Positions 11,379 to 24,250 of a stretch of DNA of 64,000 nt are shown here, piece after piece. Source of the stretch: Amoeboaphelidium protococcarum (taxonomy: Eukaryota > Aphelidiomycota > Aphelidea). Below the pieces are notes generated by a model that searched no databases, was not told the origin of the DNA, and saw only the letters and a program-made list of their open reading frames with translations. The stretch spans positions 868,001-932,000 of the forward strand of contig JALECJ010000020.1 of assembly GCA_023515745.1 (NCBI GenBank), in the 5' to 3' direction. Every line of letters starts with the position of its first letter. The first letter of the stretch is position 1. A program made the translations under genes and the position numbers.

Positions 11379-14138
11379 ATGAGCGCCATTCAGTTATCTG
11401 ATACTAGGTCTTGCTCGGCCGTCGCTTATAGAGAAATCGACTCCGTCTTTGTTTTGGCATGTACTCCCGCCTTATCGGGTAATCAGTTGATATTCGTCAA
11501 TGCTACGACTCTCTCTATTATCCAGCGGGTTGACTGGATTGTACTTTAGCCGGATGATTTCCTTTTGGATGTAGCTATTAATCAAACTACTGGTAATGTT
11601 GTTGCTGTTGGCTCGGCTTTTACTGGTGGTAAATAAAATGCAACGGTGTCTTTAGTGAGTAGGAATGGCTCTGTGATTTCTACCAGAAGTTTTGGCGGTA
11701 GTGGTGGATCTCAGACTTCTAATGCAGTGTCTATCAATCCAATCAATGGCGACATATACATAGCTGGTAGTGCCTCAGGACTAATTGATTCGGCATAAAT
11801 AGTGTAAGTTAATGGCGGCAATTCTACCAACTTGTTTATTGCAAAGTTTACTGCAGATGCCTCAAGTATGGTCTGGGTCAAACAGTTTGGCAATTCTGCA
11901 GGTTCAGATTCAGTTTCCTCTGTCGTAGCGGCTTCTGATACGGTCTTTGTAGGTGGTGATATAAACCAAGGCTTATATAATATTGGCTTTATAAATGCCT
12001 TTTATGCTAACAATGGGGACGTTAGATGGAATTAAAGCTCATTCCATTCAAGTAGTTCGTTAGGCCAAAGCATAGTGCATCTTCAGCTCGATGGTAACGA
12101 TTTGTACGCCGGTGGCTATTACAGAGGGGCTCTGTATAGTCTCACAGCTGCTGTGGAGAGTCCCTTTATACTCAGATTATCGGCTAATACTGGTGCAATT
12201 GATAGCACATGGCGCTACCAAACTAATGAAACAAGTACTACACAGTTGTCTACTTTTTATGTGGATACTTCATTAAATAAAATTTCATTTGCTGGAAAAG
12301 CTTCGACCTTCTACCCCTCGGATTTTATTAAGGTAGTGTCCATGAATGGTGCATTGGTTAACTCTTCCATCGTTGAGTCTAATGGCTTTATCAAATAAAT
12401 TGCCCTGGACAGTATGCAGTAGAAAATGCTGGTAGTTGGAGTTAACTTGGTTACTTCAAAGGGATATTTTGCTGAAATTAATTATGCTGATTTTATAAGT
12501 GGGCCTACTGTCACCTCTACGTCCTCCATCCCACTGGAAACATCCACGTCTGTTCCCGTTACCACTACAACAACTACTACTTAAGCTACGACAACTACTA
12601 GCGTAACGATAACAACGACAGTATCAAGTGCATCATCTAGCTCTGGGAGTAGTGTCGCGTCCACCACTCTTTCAGACACTGCTGTATAGCCTTCTGCAAC
12701 TAGCTATGCTGCAAGTTAATCTCCTCTTCCTTTTGAAAGCAACTTGGCATCTGCTAGTTCTGCTGAGGCCACATCCACATCAATGATATTGCTTCAGACA
12801 ACGTCGTCATTGACTAATTCTGTATAAGTATCTTAGGTATAGAGCACTATAAATGTTCTGGAGTCAGCAAGCACATCGTCGTTTGTCAAAGTCACTACAT
12901 CCTCTGGCAACAGTAGATCGTAAGTGTCCTCCAGTGTTAATGCAGTCAACGCCTAGTCCAGCTATAATTAGGTCGTGTTCCTAACAAATTCAATTTAAAA
13001 TTTTAAGTCTAGCTTGACATCTACAGGAACAATTATAAATGGTGTACAAGATCAGCAATAAGCCAATGGTTTTAACAGCACTATCTGGATTGCTGCGGGA
13101 GCTGGAGGTCTCGTTTTTGTAGTTGTGTGCTTCGTTGTTGTTTTGTTGGCATGTAGAAGAAAGTCCAGTGGTAGAAAATAATTCATGAAATAGTTCCAAA
13201 ATGTCTCAAGTGCTTCGTATATAGGTCAGGATGCCACTGGATTCACGGTGCAGAATACTAGTTCATCTGAAGCTACGACTGTAAGCAAAGCTCTTGCTGA
13301 TAGAACTACTCTTACATTCAATTCTACGTAGATGAATACGACATGGATGTCTGGTACTACCTGGCTGCGCACTGAAGCTGAGATTGCAATTCCGGGGTAT
13401 CTGAAATTCTAGTATCTAATTGACTTCAAGCCTGGAAGATTAATTGCTGCCGGCGGAAGTGGCCTCATTTATGTGTGTTAGCTTGTGAATACAGAACTGC
13501 AACAGAGAGCAAATAATGTATCAACTATCGTCAAGGTGATGTAAGACCAAAATACTGAAGGGCAAATGTCGGCATTCTATCAGGAGCTGTCACTTCTGTG
13601 GTACTTTCGCGATAATCCATACATTGCCAAGATGATTGCTTTTGCGTCTGCTCCACCGTGCATCGTAATGAAGCATTACAAGTCGGGCTCATTAGTCGAT
13701 GTGCTATCTGGCAAGTCTGATGTATGCCGTTATGTTAACGGTCGATCTGTAGCTGGATACTTGAAGATCATTAAAGATGTTTCTCTAGGCCTGCAGGCCA
13801 TCCATTTAGCTCAAATTGCTCACTGTGACATGAAATCTGGCAACATATTGATTGAATTTGATAACTATTATGGAGTATCTGCGGTGATTACCGACTTTGG
13901 GCTCTCCAGGATTATTGATCCTCAGTCGATGTTGGTGAGGGAATTTGTAGTATCAAAGTTGAAGGGTGGGTCATTTGCTTACGCTGCGCCAGAAGTCTAC
14001 TTGATGCTTGACTAATCGACTTTCACGGTGTCTAATTTGAGTAAGAGACCAAATGGTACTTTGGTCAAAGCATCGGACGTTTACGCGTTCTCTATCGTAA
14101 TTTACGAATGCTTACATAGAAAGTTGGCATGGAGATGA
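11379..14138 (+). CDS. Single-pass receptor-like kinase with beta-propeller ectodomain (copy 2)
   Basis: 919 codons ending at TGA 14136, clearly paralogous to the gene upstream over its whole length. The propeller region (residues 50-380) shows units such as VFVGGDI, LYAGGYY and ISFAGKA. A long Ser/Thr-rich stalk runs to about 560, probably O-glycosylated in the cell. The membrane helix is near 570-593 and is followed by CRRK. The kinase starts near 683 with AAGGSGLIY, has the Lys in IVKVM, HCD at about 813, DFG at about 837 and APE, and ends at LAWR exactly as copy 1 does. The shared early end argues that the short C-lobe is a family trait, not a truncation. No ATG lies upstream in frame before a TGA, so the signal peptide exon may be missing from this model. 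Confidence 0.78.
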
Positions 14139-14261
14139 ATTAACAAAACTTGATGAACATGCAAAATGGGAATGAAATAAAGTTGAGTAGCAGAAATAGT
14201 TATAGAAATAAAATAGATTCATAAATATTTTCATCTTGATATCTTGATTAATGCTTAGCAT

Positions 14262-15353
14262 TCATATTCGAATTATCTTTATACAGCTGTGTGATGGTGG
14301 CTCTATAGATCCTCCGCAATCATCGAGTTCCTGATCAAATATTCGCGAACCCGAACAGGTGGCAATCAATTGCTAATCTTGAGGATTTACTGAGACACAT
14401 GAGAGATTTGACTAATGAAGTGCAGCAGCTTATAACTATTGAGCCTCATCATTTTGTAAAGTAGATTTTATAAGAGCACCGCTATCATCACCATAAAGCA
14501 AAGCTTCACTCCCAGAAAACGGATTCACTTGTATGTCCATAAACAATCGCTGTGTTGTGACAAAGTAGCGTTAAAGCTAGTGTAAAGCATCGCTCATCCA
14601 TCGCGTATCAAATACCTTAATGTCAGTAGAGTTTCGATACGAGACACATATCTGAGGCGTAGACTTTGAGAACTTTACTTGATTAATTCCACTACTTGAA
14701 CCTTTAAAACACGTAATCAACTGTTACGATACCAAATCCAAAAGTCCCAAGTTACTCTGCGACGGCTGATTATGAAAAGTACCAATAGCACACAGATTAC
14801 TCGATACATCGATAGACGACACCAGGCCTTTAACTCCATCCTGACTCTTGCGGTTCTCGGTCAATTTTATAACGCCATCTTCAGGACCGTATTTTCCGGG
14901 TCGTTATAGATCCAAAAGGCGGATGTGATTCTCATACCCAGCAACAATCTTGTCTCCACCACTATTAAATTTCACTCTCAGAGGTCCGACCAATTCATCA
15001 TACTAATTATAGGTAGAATACGAGGCGCGCAAATATCCACCAGACGCATCATACAAACGAACAGGTAGCCTGTTAGAGCACGCGATAAAGCAGCAAGTTT
15101 CGGGCTTACTACTGTCCATTAGGGGAAACCAATCATAGTCATACACAGCAGATTCACCGCTAATCTCCACTACATGAGACTCATCGACACGCTCTATAGA
15201 TTGATCAATTAGCCGATATATCCTCACAATTCCATCCTCAGCATTGCTCAAAAGACATTGCCCATCTGGCGAAAAGTCCACGCGACTGAAGAAATTTTAT
15301 TGATCCAAATCTAGTGGCGCATTTATCTCTTTAATCGTATCACACTGCATCAT
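14262..15353 (-). CDS. WD-repeat protein of the WRAP53/TCAB1 family
   Basis: 363 residues made of WD40 blades. The order and wording match WRAP53 (telomerase Cajal body protein 1): FSPDGQCLLSNAEDGIVRIY, then a DYDWFPL-type segment, SNRLPVRLYDASGGYLRAS, YDELVGPLRVKF, and a late TTQRLFMDIQVNPFSG. In animals this protein binds the CAB box of telomerase RNA and scaRNAs and brings them to nuclear bodies. The gene lacks the long disordered N-terminus of the human protein. The start is the first ATG after an in-frame TGA. The continuous frame needs TAA/TAG as Gln in several places. Whether it serves telomerase here is inference from the family. Confidence 0.82.
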
Positions 15354-15530
15354 ACGAGATTTAAGTTGGATACTTTCAGGTATATTTCATCACTGCAAAA
15401 ACAAAAGAAAGGACTAAAATCACAGTGATGATCAATACTATCGCAAACTATAATTTTTTATTTCAACTAAAAATATTCCACCTAGAGTACTAAATCGCCA
15501 ACTTCCATTTATAATGGCAAGATCAAAGAA

Positions 15531-16016
15531 TCAATCAGCCTTAGCAGTGGTAGCGGTAGATCCCTTGGACAAAAGCACAGGTCTCACCACAGTCTAATAC
15601 AAGACAAGTGCACCCTTAGTCTATGGCCATAGCAAGTAAATCAAAGCTGCCAACTTGACAATGTAATAGAAAGGAAACCACTTCTAGATCATCTCGCTGA
15701 ATACATCCAACATGGACAAGAATGAGTACAGAACCCAGTAGACAAGCAGCTGGCCTTCAGTGTCCTTATCAGCAGACTTGCTAGTCAGCAGAGATTCAAC
15801 AGTGCTGAAAGTCAGAGCAGCAGGGTAGATAAAACCAATAACATTGACAATGAAAGCTGGTGCAACATTCAAAAAGATGAGGGTCAGGAGAATGAAGGCA
15901 AGAGCGACAACAGCATACACCTTAGGAACTCCAGTCTATTGCTCCAACTATTTCAACACTGGAAATTTGGACAATTCAGCATCCAATTTGCTTTAATACA
16001 TCTAAACTTGATCCAT
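15531..16016 (-). CDS. YOP1: REEP5/Yop1-family ER membrane-shaping protein
   Basis: 161 residues with the TB2/DP1/HVA22 pattern: an N-terminal amphipathic stretch, two hydrophobic hairpins (VALAFILLTLIFLNVAP and VNVIGFIYPAALTF), then the conserved core ESLLTSKSADKDTEGQLLVYWVLYS and SMLDVFSEMI, followed by a second hydrophobic pair ending in LIYLLWP. Members insert as wedges in the ER membrane and generate tubule curvature. The length matches fungal Yop1. No intron or break. It follows WRAP53 on the same strand, but I see no reason to think the two are co-expressed. Confidence 0.93.
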
Positions 16017-16335
16017 ATTGAGCGATGAACTGTTTTAAAAATCAATCTAATTTTTCAAATTCTGAACAATGAGAGATGATGGAGTAAAAAATCCTTAATA
16101 GAAAGAATATGAAGATTGTTGTTTGCCACACCTGAACGAAGAACAGTGAGGACGACAACGCGCACGATTCGCCTGACGACCGCTTGGGCTCTGATCAAAC
16201 GAAGGACAATAGCTGATAAGAGTGAGAAGTAAAGACAGGGGAAATCCAGGGACACGGTCACATTATGGAGTGATGAATATTGCTAGCCCGTAACTCGACG
16301 CGCTTTACAATAATAGTGTGCCTTTGAATAATGTT

Positions 16336-18287
16336 TCAATAAAATGCAAATGAACTATTTAATCTATTAAACATTTACAGACTTACTATTGGCAATGTTC
16401 AAATTTTAATTCGGCCTATCCAGTTTCAACCGGCGAAGAGATGAGTGAATAGACTTACCTACGCCAAAACGTAATAAAGTAATGAGCACCTGCAACTGAC
16501 CTTTAGTAAGACTGGATGCGAATTCATCAAATGTCTGATCAAGATTATGATTACTTAGGCGATTGTCGAATAGCTTCTTCAGTCCCAGTTTGATTGCATA
16601 TTTGAGCTAATTATCAGATGGAGTAGCACATCGCCATTACGCGTCTTGTTGCAACTGTCGATATTACGATCGTTTATCATTCTTCAAGTACGTATCTACA
16701 GCTTTTAGTACAAAGTGCAGCTTGTTCTTATGGATCGAAAGGCGAATTTAATACTGAGCTTTAGTGGTCTTATCCTTACAAACTTTAATGGCCTCATACA
16801 TCGAAGTGGCAGCGGTCTTCTCAACCACAATCATACTCCCATCCAACATATTCAGCACGTATTTCTCAGATTCAACTTGGATCCAGGCAAGATTATTCAT
16901 CGCACTTAGGAGTCCACGTTAATTGTGACTTTGAATATCAGCTGAAAACAGTTTCCACTCATCGCCAACCTTGACTTATTTCAAAAGTGTAAGCTAATCA
17001 ACTAGCTCCTGCTTAAGGTCATTAGTTTCAGTTGTGGAGACGACTTGTTGAAGTTCAGGATCTACATTGTCATCATCCTCAGTATCAGAGTGCAATCCAA
17101 GCAGAGATGGAGAGGTGTACGCCTTGTTTCGAGTACAATTATCAACAAAGTCGAGTACGGTGCAAACTTACTTGCTAGCATGCAACCTCATACCGCGGCC
17201 TACCATTTACTGAAACAAAGTGGCAGACTTGGTAGGACGTGCCATTACTATGCAGTCAATGTTGGGTATATCGGTGCCTTCAGTTAGGATGGCACAATTA
17301 ATAAGCACTGGTATTTCGCCAGCTTTAAATTGTTGAATCGATTATAATCGTTCTACATTATGTGTCTTGGCAGTAATTACTCGACATGGAACGTTGCAAA
17401 GTTGGAATTACTGCTGTAATGCCAGGCAATGAGCTACATCAACAGCAAATACAATGGTAGACTTCAACTACTTCTCGCTGGATACTTGTTACCATGATTG
17501 AACGACAGCTTAATTTCTCTCTTTGGTGTTTACAAGACGAGACAATTCACTCAAATCGTAATCCTCTGCGACCATCTTGATCTTTGCCAGAGATTGCTCC
17601 AGATCCACCTCAGCTTTAACACTTTGCACGTTGATATCACACAACCACCCGTCCTGTATCATCTCACGCAAGTCTTTATGATACACAATCTCTTGGAAAA
17701 CTTTACCAAGACTGATAGCATCGTGTCGCTAAACTGTAGCTGAACATCCCCAGAGAAGTAGATGAGAATCCTCTCGCAAAGCACCAAAATGATCAAAGAT
17801 TCGCATGTAAGTCGAGGCAGTTGCATGATGAGCTACCTAAACAAAGCCACTCAATTATATTTACTAATTATGGAACGGTCAAAGCGCGTATAGTATTACC
17901 TTCATCAATCAAAATTGCCTTAAAGTCTTAAGGGCTATACTTTTAAATTCTGGACGTCCGGGAGCGTGAAAGAGACTGGACACTTGCGACAATGACATCA
18001 GAATCCAAGACATTAGCTTTCCGATTTCCAATATCAATATCGACACGCAAATGGAAAGCGAACTTTCTAATTTAAGTGTAAGCTTAGCTTATAAGCTCCT
18101 AGCGATGAGCCAAGACTAATGTTTTAACTGCAGAGGGAGTTGGACTAGGAATTTGAGGTATCAGATTGCTAAAAATGACTGTCTTACCAGCGGCAACAGG
18201 CAGACTGACAATCTGTCTTTTAACTCCACGCCTTAAAGCAGCCAGCGACTCTTCAATGCATTACAACTGGTAATTTCGCAATTTCAT
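16336..18287 (-). CDS. IRC3: Irc3-type superfamily 2 helicase, three exons
   Basis: 603 residues after removing two introns, 17833-17899 (67 nt) and 16386-16458 (73 nt, GTAAGT donor). Helicase motifs in order: RNYQL at the start, motif [10 protein letters not shown], motif Ia LAHRQEL (its Gln is TAG), motif II DEAHHA, motif III WGCSAT, and motif [11 protein letters not shown]. The first intron falls inside the DEAH box and changes frame, so it is required. The wording ([29 protein letters not shown]) is that of yeast mitochondrial Irc3, which remodels DNA for mtDNA maintenance. An in-frame TGA lies just before the ATG and no targeting presequence is evident. The last exon of 16 codons is less certain. 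Confidence 0.85.
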
Positions 18288-18416
18288 GATAAATCAGATA
18301 AGGATGTAGTCTCGAGATGTTTCAGTTAAATCGAAGATGAAAACGATCAAGAGAACGCGTAATCTTTGATGGAAACGAAGTCATAACTCATATAAAGTAC
18401 AGTATGACAATTGTAC

Positions 18417-19595
18417 TCAGGATGTAGAAATGACATGTTTGGCGCGCTATATAATCAGTTCCATTGTGATGACAGCGTCTTCTACCGGGTCGTGTCCCTG
18501 GAGCGATTCTTGGATAAACTTTTGCAGATTATCTTTTGACAGCTATTTGAGAGAGTATCGATATGGTAAACCTTTTGGATGCTTGAACAGAATAGATGTG
18601 TCTATACAGTTGCGGTGAATTAACCGTAGAGCTTGTAAATCATTCTCCAGCGAGTGAGCAGCAAGAATAGTCTCTTTATTCATTAAATGGAAAAGATCTT
18701 GTCTCACTTGATGCAAAGATTTCTTTGGCAGTTTATACTTTTGTGGATCATCCCACATCTCTTGCGTAAGGCCACTGTATCGAGTGTTAAAATCTACAAT
18801 ATTACCTTCAGTTTCCACAAGAGTGTTGATCACAACTTTGCAATCGATATCAACCGCAACCAGTCGCATAAGTTCTACTCCTTACGTGGTGTACCCCATT
18901 TCTCCATCGATGGACAAAATATGATGTTGGTTTTGTTTCTAAGTACCACAGGAATCTTTCAGATGAGAACTAGAATCTATAAAATCAAAACGCGCCTGCA
19001 ATTCTTCACAAGATTTATACTTGAAAACATGAGGTCCCATTTCACATCCTTAAGAACCCACAGAAGCATCACAGCAGCCGTACGTTCTGAGATTGCTGCG
19101 ATTTTTATAAACTTTGGCTGTATGAAATCTGCAAGCTTCGCGCTCACTAGCAGTTAAAGTCTCTAGTCCTTAGGGAATGAAATGCCTCTGACATCGCTCG
19201 CATTATCTAACCAATGGATCCACCAAGTGTTACCTACCAAAGGCAACAGACGGGTAATCATACTCGGACATTTGGGCATCAGATAACTGAAACATCTTTA
19301 GTGTGTTGATAAGCGATTTATCAGCCTTTTTCGCAACTACCTGATTACTACTTTTGGATGGACTTTATTATAGGGGCTACTTGCGCAACTTGACCAGAGC
19401 TAGAGCGCAATTGTTTCTATATGTCAAAGCGGTTGACGCGTCATGTATCATTGCCTCATGTTCAAGAGATTTTTCGCTCGCTTCAGCTTCATCCATATCA
19501 TACAGCCTCAGATACTACTCATAAAGTTTATTCACAGTGTGCTACCTTTATTTGACAGGACATTTGGTTTATTTCACCACAAGTTTCGGTTACAT
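18417..19595 (-). CDS. REX/REXO1-family RNA 3'-5' exonuclease
   Basis: 392 residues. The C-terminal half is a DEDDh exonuclease domain: motif I is SIDGEM, with the acidic pair kept but Gly where the family usually has Cys. Motif II is AHSLENDL and motif III HDPVEDAV. Before it lies a Cys/His-rich module (CERCQRHF, CRFH, YGCC, GCEMGPHVFK) like that of Rex3/REXO1, which probably binds zinc. These enzymes trim 3' ends of small RNAs such as 5S rRNA, RNase MRP RNA and tRNA. The N-terminal helical region is of the kind found in Rex3. The start at 19595 is the first ATG giving this frame; the frame stays open upstream, so an earlier start cannot be excluded. Confidence 0.85.
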
Positions 19596-21287
<1,692 letters not shown>

Positions 21288-21403
21288 GTGGAAGGGAAAA
21301 GGAATAATGAGTAGCAGTGAAAGGAAATAATAGTGAAAATTTATGAGACTCTTGTTTTGAAATTGGCATCCAGGCCCCGAATGGGTGACACTGGCATGCT
21401 CGC

Positions 21404-21434
21404 GGTAATCATAAGGTAATCATAAGGTAATCAT
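21404..21434. repeat. Three tandem copies of an 11-bp unit
   Basis: The unit ggtaatcata plus one a occurs three times in a row in the 3' region of EF-1alpha. Short satellite-like array. Confidence 0.8.
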
Positions 21435-21492
21435 ACAATGTTTTAGAGTCGTGAAGATCAAGATTAAAGAAAACGAAGCGAAAACGAAGCAC

Positions 21493-21607
21493 ACTTTATT
21501 ATTCAAGTCTCCCCTCCGACTTGGGAGATAGAGAGACTACGAAAACCAAGACGAAAATAGTATTACTTTATTATTCAATTCTCCCCACCCACCTGGGAGA
21601 AAGAGGG
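21493..21607. repeat. Two similar stem-loops (tctccc...gggaga), period about 72
   Basis: actttattattcaagtctcc with a matching gggaga arm near 21526 recurs as actttattattcaattctcc with gggaga near 21596. Each can fold as a short hairpin. They lie 200-320 bases after the EF-1alpha stop and could act in 3' end formation, which is inference. Confidence 0.55.
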
Positions 21608-21631
21608 ATTAAGGAGCCAACGCTAGGAACC

Positions 21632-21770
21632 AGTACCAACAGCAGCAGCAGCAGAAGTAGCACCAACAGCACCAACAACATCAGCAGCAGCAGAAGTAGC
21701 ACCAGTACCAGTACCAACAGCAGCAGCAGCAGGACTAGTACCAGTACCAGTACCAACAGCAGCAGCAATG
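21632..21770. repeat. AGC/ACC trinucleotide-type minisatellite
   Basis: Runs of agcagcagc alternate with accagtacc. Open frames across it (Ser/Thr-Asn on plus, Ala/Gly-Val-Leu on minus) come from the repeat and lack a credible start. Confidence 0.8.
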
Positions 21771-22170
21771 CCAATGTAAAACGTGTAAGATTTTATGGGG
21801 AAAAGAAGAGCTTGAAGTAGAGTATGCCTTTTATACTGTGCGGGTGAATCATTTAAAACTGAACCATGAACACGTCGTCGTCGCAGCACATACCAATTGT
21901 ATCACTGGCATTCCACCACACATAGCATTTGATTCAATCGAAATCACATCACATCACAAACACGTAGTCGCATAATTGCATTCGTTTGCGGCGTTCGTCG
22001 CACAGCCGCAACATTGCAGTACATAATATGCATAGCTAGTAGCATTTCAATCAAAGGCCAAAAACTAAATATAGATATATCTCAATGGCGCATTTATATC
22101 ATTGATCGCATCGCCTTTCGATCAGCCAATAGAAAAGCAGTGATCTCTAATTCAATTTCCATCATTCCAA

Positions 22171-23088
22171 ATGACCCCCAAGCAATCAACCTTTTATCTT
22201 CTTATTCTTAAACTGCTCATCATGTCTGCTCTTCTAATCGATATCATTAGTCCACGCCCAGCTAACGCTAGACGCGTCGTGCATCACAAGCGCGATTTGA
22301 ACACGGTAAATATTAAATCCAGGACACTGGTATTTAGGGGCTGGGATCTACTGCTTATGTCAGCGCTTTACGTGTATGAGTAATTATAGGCATACCACCC
22401 AGAGTTTATCAGTGTGGATAGGGTCGGAAAGCAGACGTTCGTAACGTTTGCAACTCGCGAAGACGCCGAACATGTAATGTGGTAACATCATCAACATCAC
22501 AGGCTGTTCCACGAGCCAGTCACAGTGCACTATGCATTTAATGTAGTGCATATTGGCAATCATCAGCGAGGGAGATTCACTGGGATTATTGAAGTTGACG
22601 TAATGACCCTGAACTATTCTACGATGAAAAGAATCTGCGTGGAGGTTGGAAGTGACCACCTACGCCGGCATTGGAGAGAGATTCACCGCCGCTTAAGCCG
22701 TAGGCAAGCGCTACTTGGCCAATAGTATGGCGGTGTCTGACTTGGAGGGCTCATTGTTCAAGATCCCTCCCCTGCTCCTGGTCGCGGTTAGTCTTAGCGT
22801 TTCATTAGATTCGCTGTAGAAGACGATACGCATAGGAGAGCTGTAGAATTGCGTAACAGACTTCCAGCGTTCCGCACAAATGACCTGGCTACTTTGGCTC
22901 TCCCTTGGCTGCAGGAGTTGGACACCCAGAGACGGCTCCAACTTCAAGATAGCAGAATTATCTTACGAGATTTTGAAAGAGACTTGGTTGACAAATATAG
23001 TGGGTGCACAATCTATGCGATTTACCATGATACCCTGAAAGAGTGGTTGAGGGTCAGATTTGAAACTTATATCAATAGAGTTTTATGA
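22171..23088 (+). CDS. Hypothetical protein with hydrophobic leader and RRM-like fold
   Basis: The first exon frame runs from ATG 22171 to a TGA at 22738. The same frame stays coding-like after that TGA to TGA 23086. An 84-nt intron at 22725-22808 (GTATGG donor, CATTAG acceptor) removes the TGA and joins both, giving 277 residues. Residues 1-34 look like a signal peptide (FYLLILKLLIMSALLIDI, then Ala-Asn-Ala). Residues 45-125 have an RRM-like order: TLVFRG, helix, FISVDRV, QTFVTFATREDAEHVM, VTVHYA. The rest is helical and basic. A leader before an RRM-like fold is unusual, so one of the two readings may be wrong. I do not recognise a named family. The gene could also end at the first TGA (189 residues). 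Confidence 0.5.
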
Positions 23089-23475
23089 AATATTTAATTT
23101 TTAATTTTCATCGTTGTACCAATTTGATCCGATAAATTTGAGCCAACGACTACGGCATGAATGAAGAAGGACAGGCTATGGCAGATTTGAAACATTCAGT
23201 ACAAAAGACATTTTTACATTAAATTAAAATTCATATTTAATAGTATATGATACTGTACTAATATTAATTGTTGCGGGAAAAGAAAAAGGTTATAAATAGA
23301 AATAACTAAAGTAAAAAATTACCTCCATCTCAGTGTCAATGCAAATGTGCGCTGCACTCCTGTTGCAAGATTATTATATCTGATCTCGCATGAAACCAAA
23401 TGTCCGTAAGAATTTGAATCTAAAAAAAATTAGAAGCGCTTTAAAGAATAACCATCATTTTGTTATTCAAGACCA

Positions 23476-23981
23476 TCAATCAACTTTCTTTTGCTCCAAA
23501 AGTTTATGCAGCAGGCTTAAGACCTCGTCATATCTCTTCTTATCCGTTTCTCTCTATCCTCGTCGGCCTTCTTCCTATACTCGTCAGCTATCTTCCTGTC
23601 CTCATCAGCCTTTCGTCTCTCTCCTTCCACCATTCCTTGTAAAGTCTCAATGTTACTAACAAGTTGTGAGACTTTACTTTCCATTTCACTTACTCTTGGT
23701 ACAATCGATTCCGAATTGCGGCTATCGGTTGATGGGCGAGTCGTCTGAGCTATTGATGATAGGGAATTTCTAAGGTTGACACTCAATTAGACAAATTTTG
23801 GATTGACAAAGTCCCCAAAAGGCTCTTTGAGCTGTCGGTCTAATTAGATGATTTTGTTGTGTTGAGACGCACCAAACACCTTACGCTTGACACTGGAGCA
23901 TTTGTTGGTGCAAACTGTTTCAGAGCACGTAATAACTTTCCCACGCTCTCTCTATCTATCTATTCTCTGATTAGTTCTCAT
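23476..23981 (-). pseudogene. Coiled-coil protein gene with apparent frameshift
   Basis: From ATG 23981 the frame gives a basic N-terminus with four Cys (VITCSETVCTNKCSSVKRK), a middle region and a heptad-type coiled coil with repeats of KADEDRK/KIADEYRK near residues 120-150. The frame then turns poor and runs on to TGA 23196. A one-base shift near 23535 gives instead RYDEVLSLLHKLLEQKKVD and a TGA at 23476, which continues the heptads well. I therefore favour a frameshift, or a base error, over the longer reading. The family is not recognised. The design (coiled coil, frameshift) recalls the crinkler-like pseudogene at 7 kb. Confidence 0.45.
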
Positions 23982-23986
23982 TAAGC

Positions 23987-24250
23987 ATGGGTGCAGCCAT
24001 TATGGGTGAGCACTAAGCATCTGGTATGCCATTACGAGTAGGCGCATATCTGTACGAGTTACCCGGTGCAGAGAGCACAAAGCTAGAGTCACGGGTAAAG
24101 GCGTCTCCGACGAGTTCCCAATCGTCTACGAGGAAGGAGAAGTAGTACTAACCTCCCCTGTTATGGACAATGTAATTAATGTAGAAAGGAGTATTATCCA
24201 GTATGGAAAAGCAGCGCGATTATGATAGATGGGGAGGACAACAGCCTTGA
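23987..24250 (+). CDS. Possible small protein, 87 residues
   Basis: ATG 23987 to TGA 24248 with TAR as Gln. It starts MGAAIMGEH, has YLYELPGAE and ends in a basic, Gln-rich tail (KQRDYDRWGGQQP). The start lies only five bases from the start of the divergent coiled-coil gene, which is hard to reconcile with two functional promoters. No family recognised. It may be chance: with one stop codon, random frames of this length are common. Confidence 0.2.

Larger units (their letters stand above)
21288..22170. other. Repeat-rich intergenic region
   Basis: About 880 bases without a supported gene. It holds three copies of ggtaatcata at 21404-21434, two similar stem-loops at 21493-21535 and 21565-21607, and the trinucleotide-like repeat at 21632-21770. 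Downstream of 21850 it is AT-rich and probably promoter for the 22171 gene. Confidence 0.6.

Noticed and set aside
21571-21889. Low-complexity frames over the AGC/ACC repeat
   Set aside because: Created by the repeat; the minus frame has an upstream TGA and no ATG.
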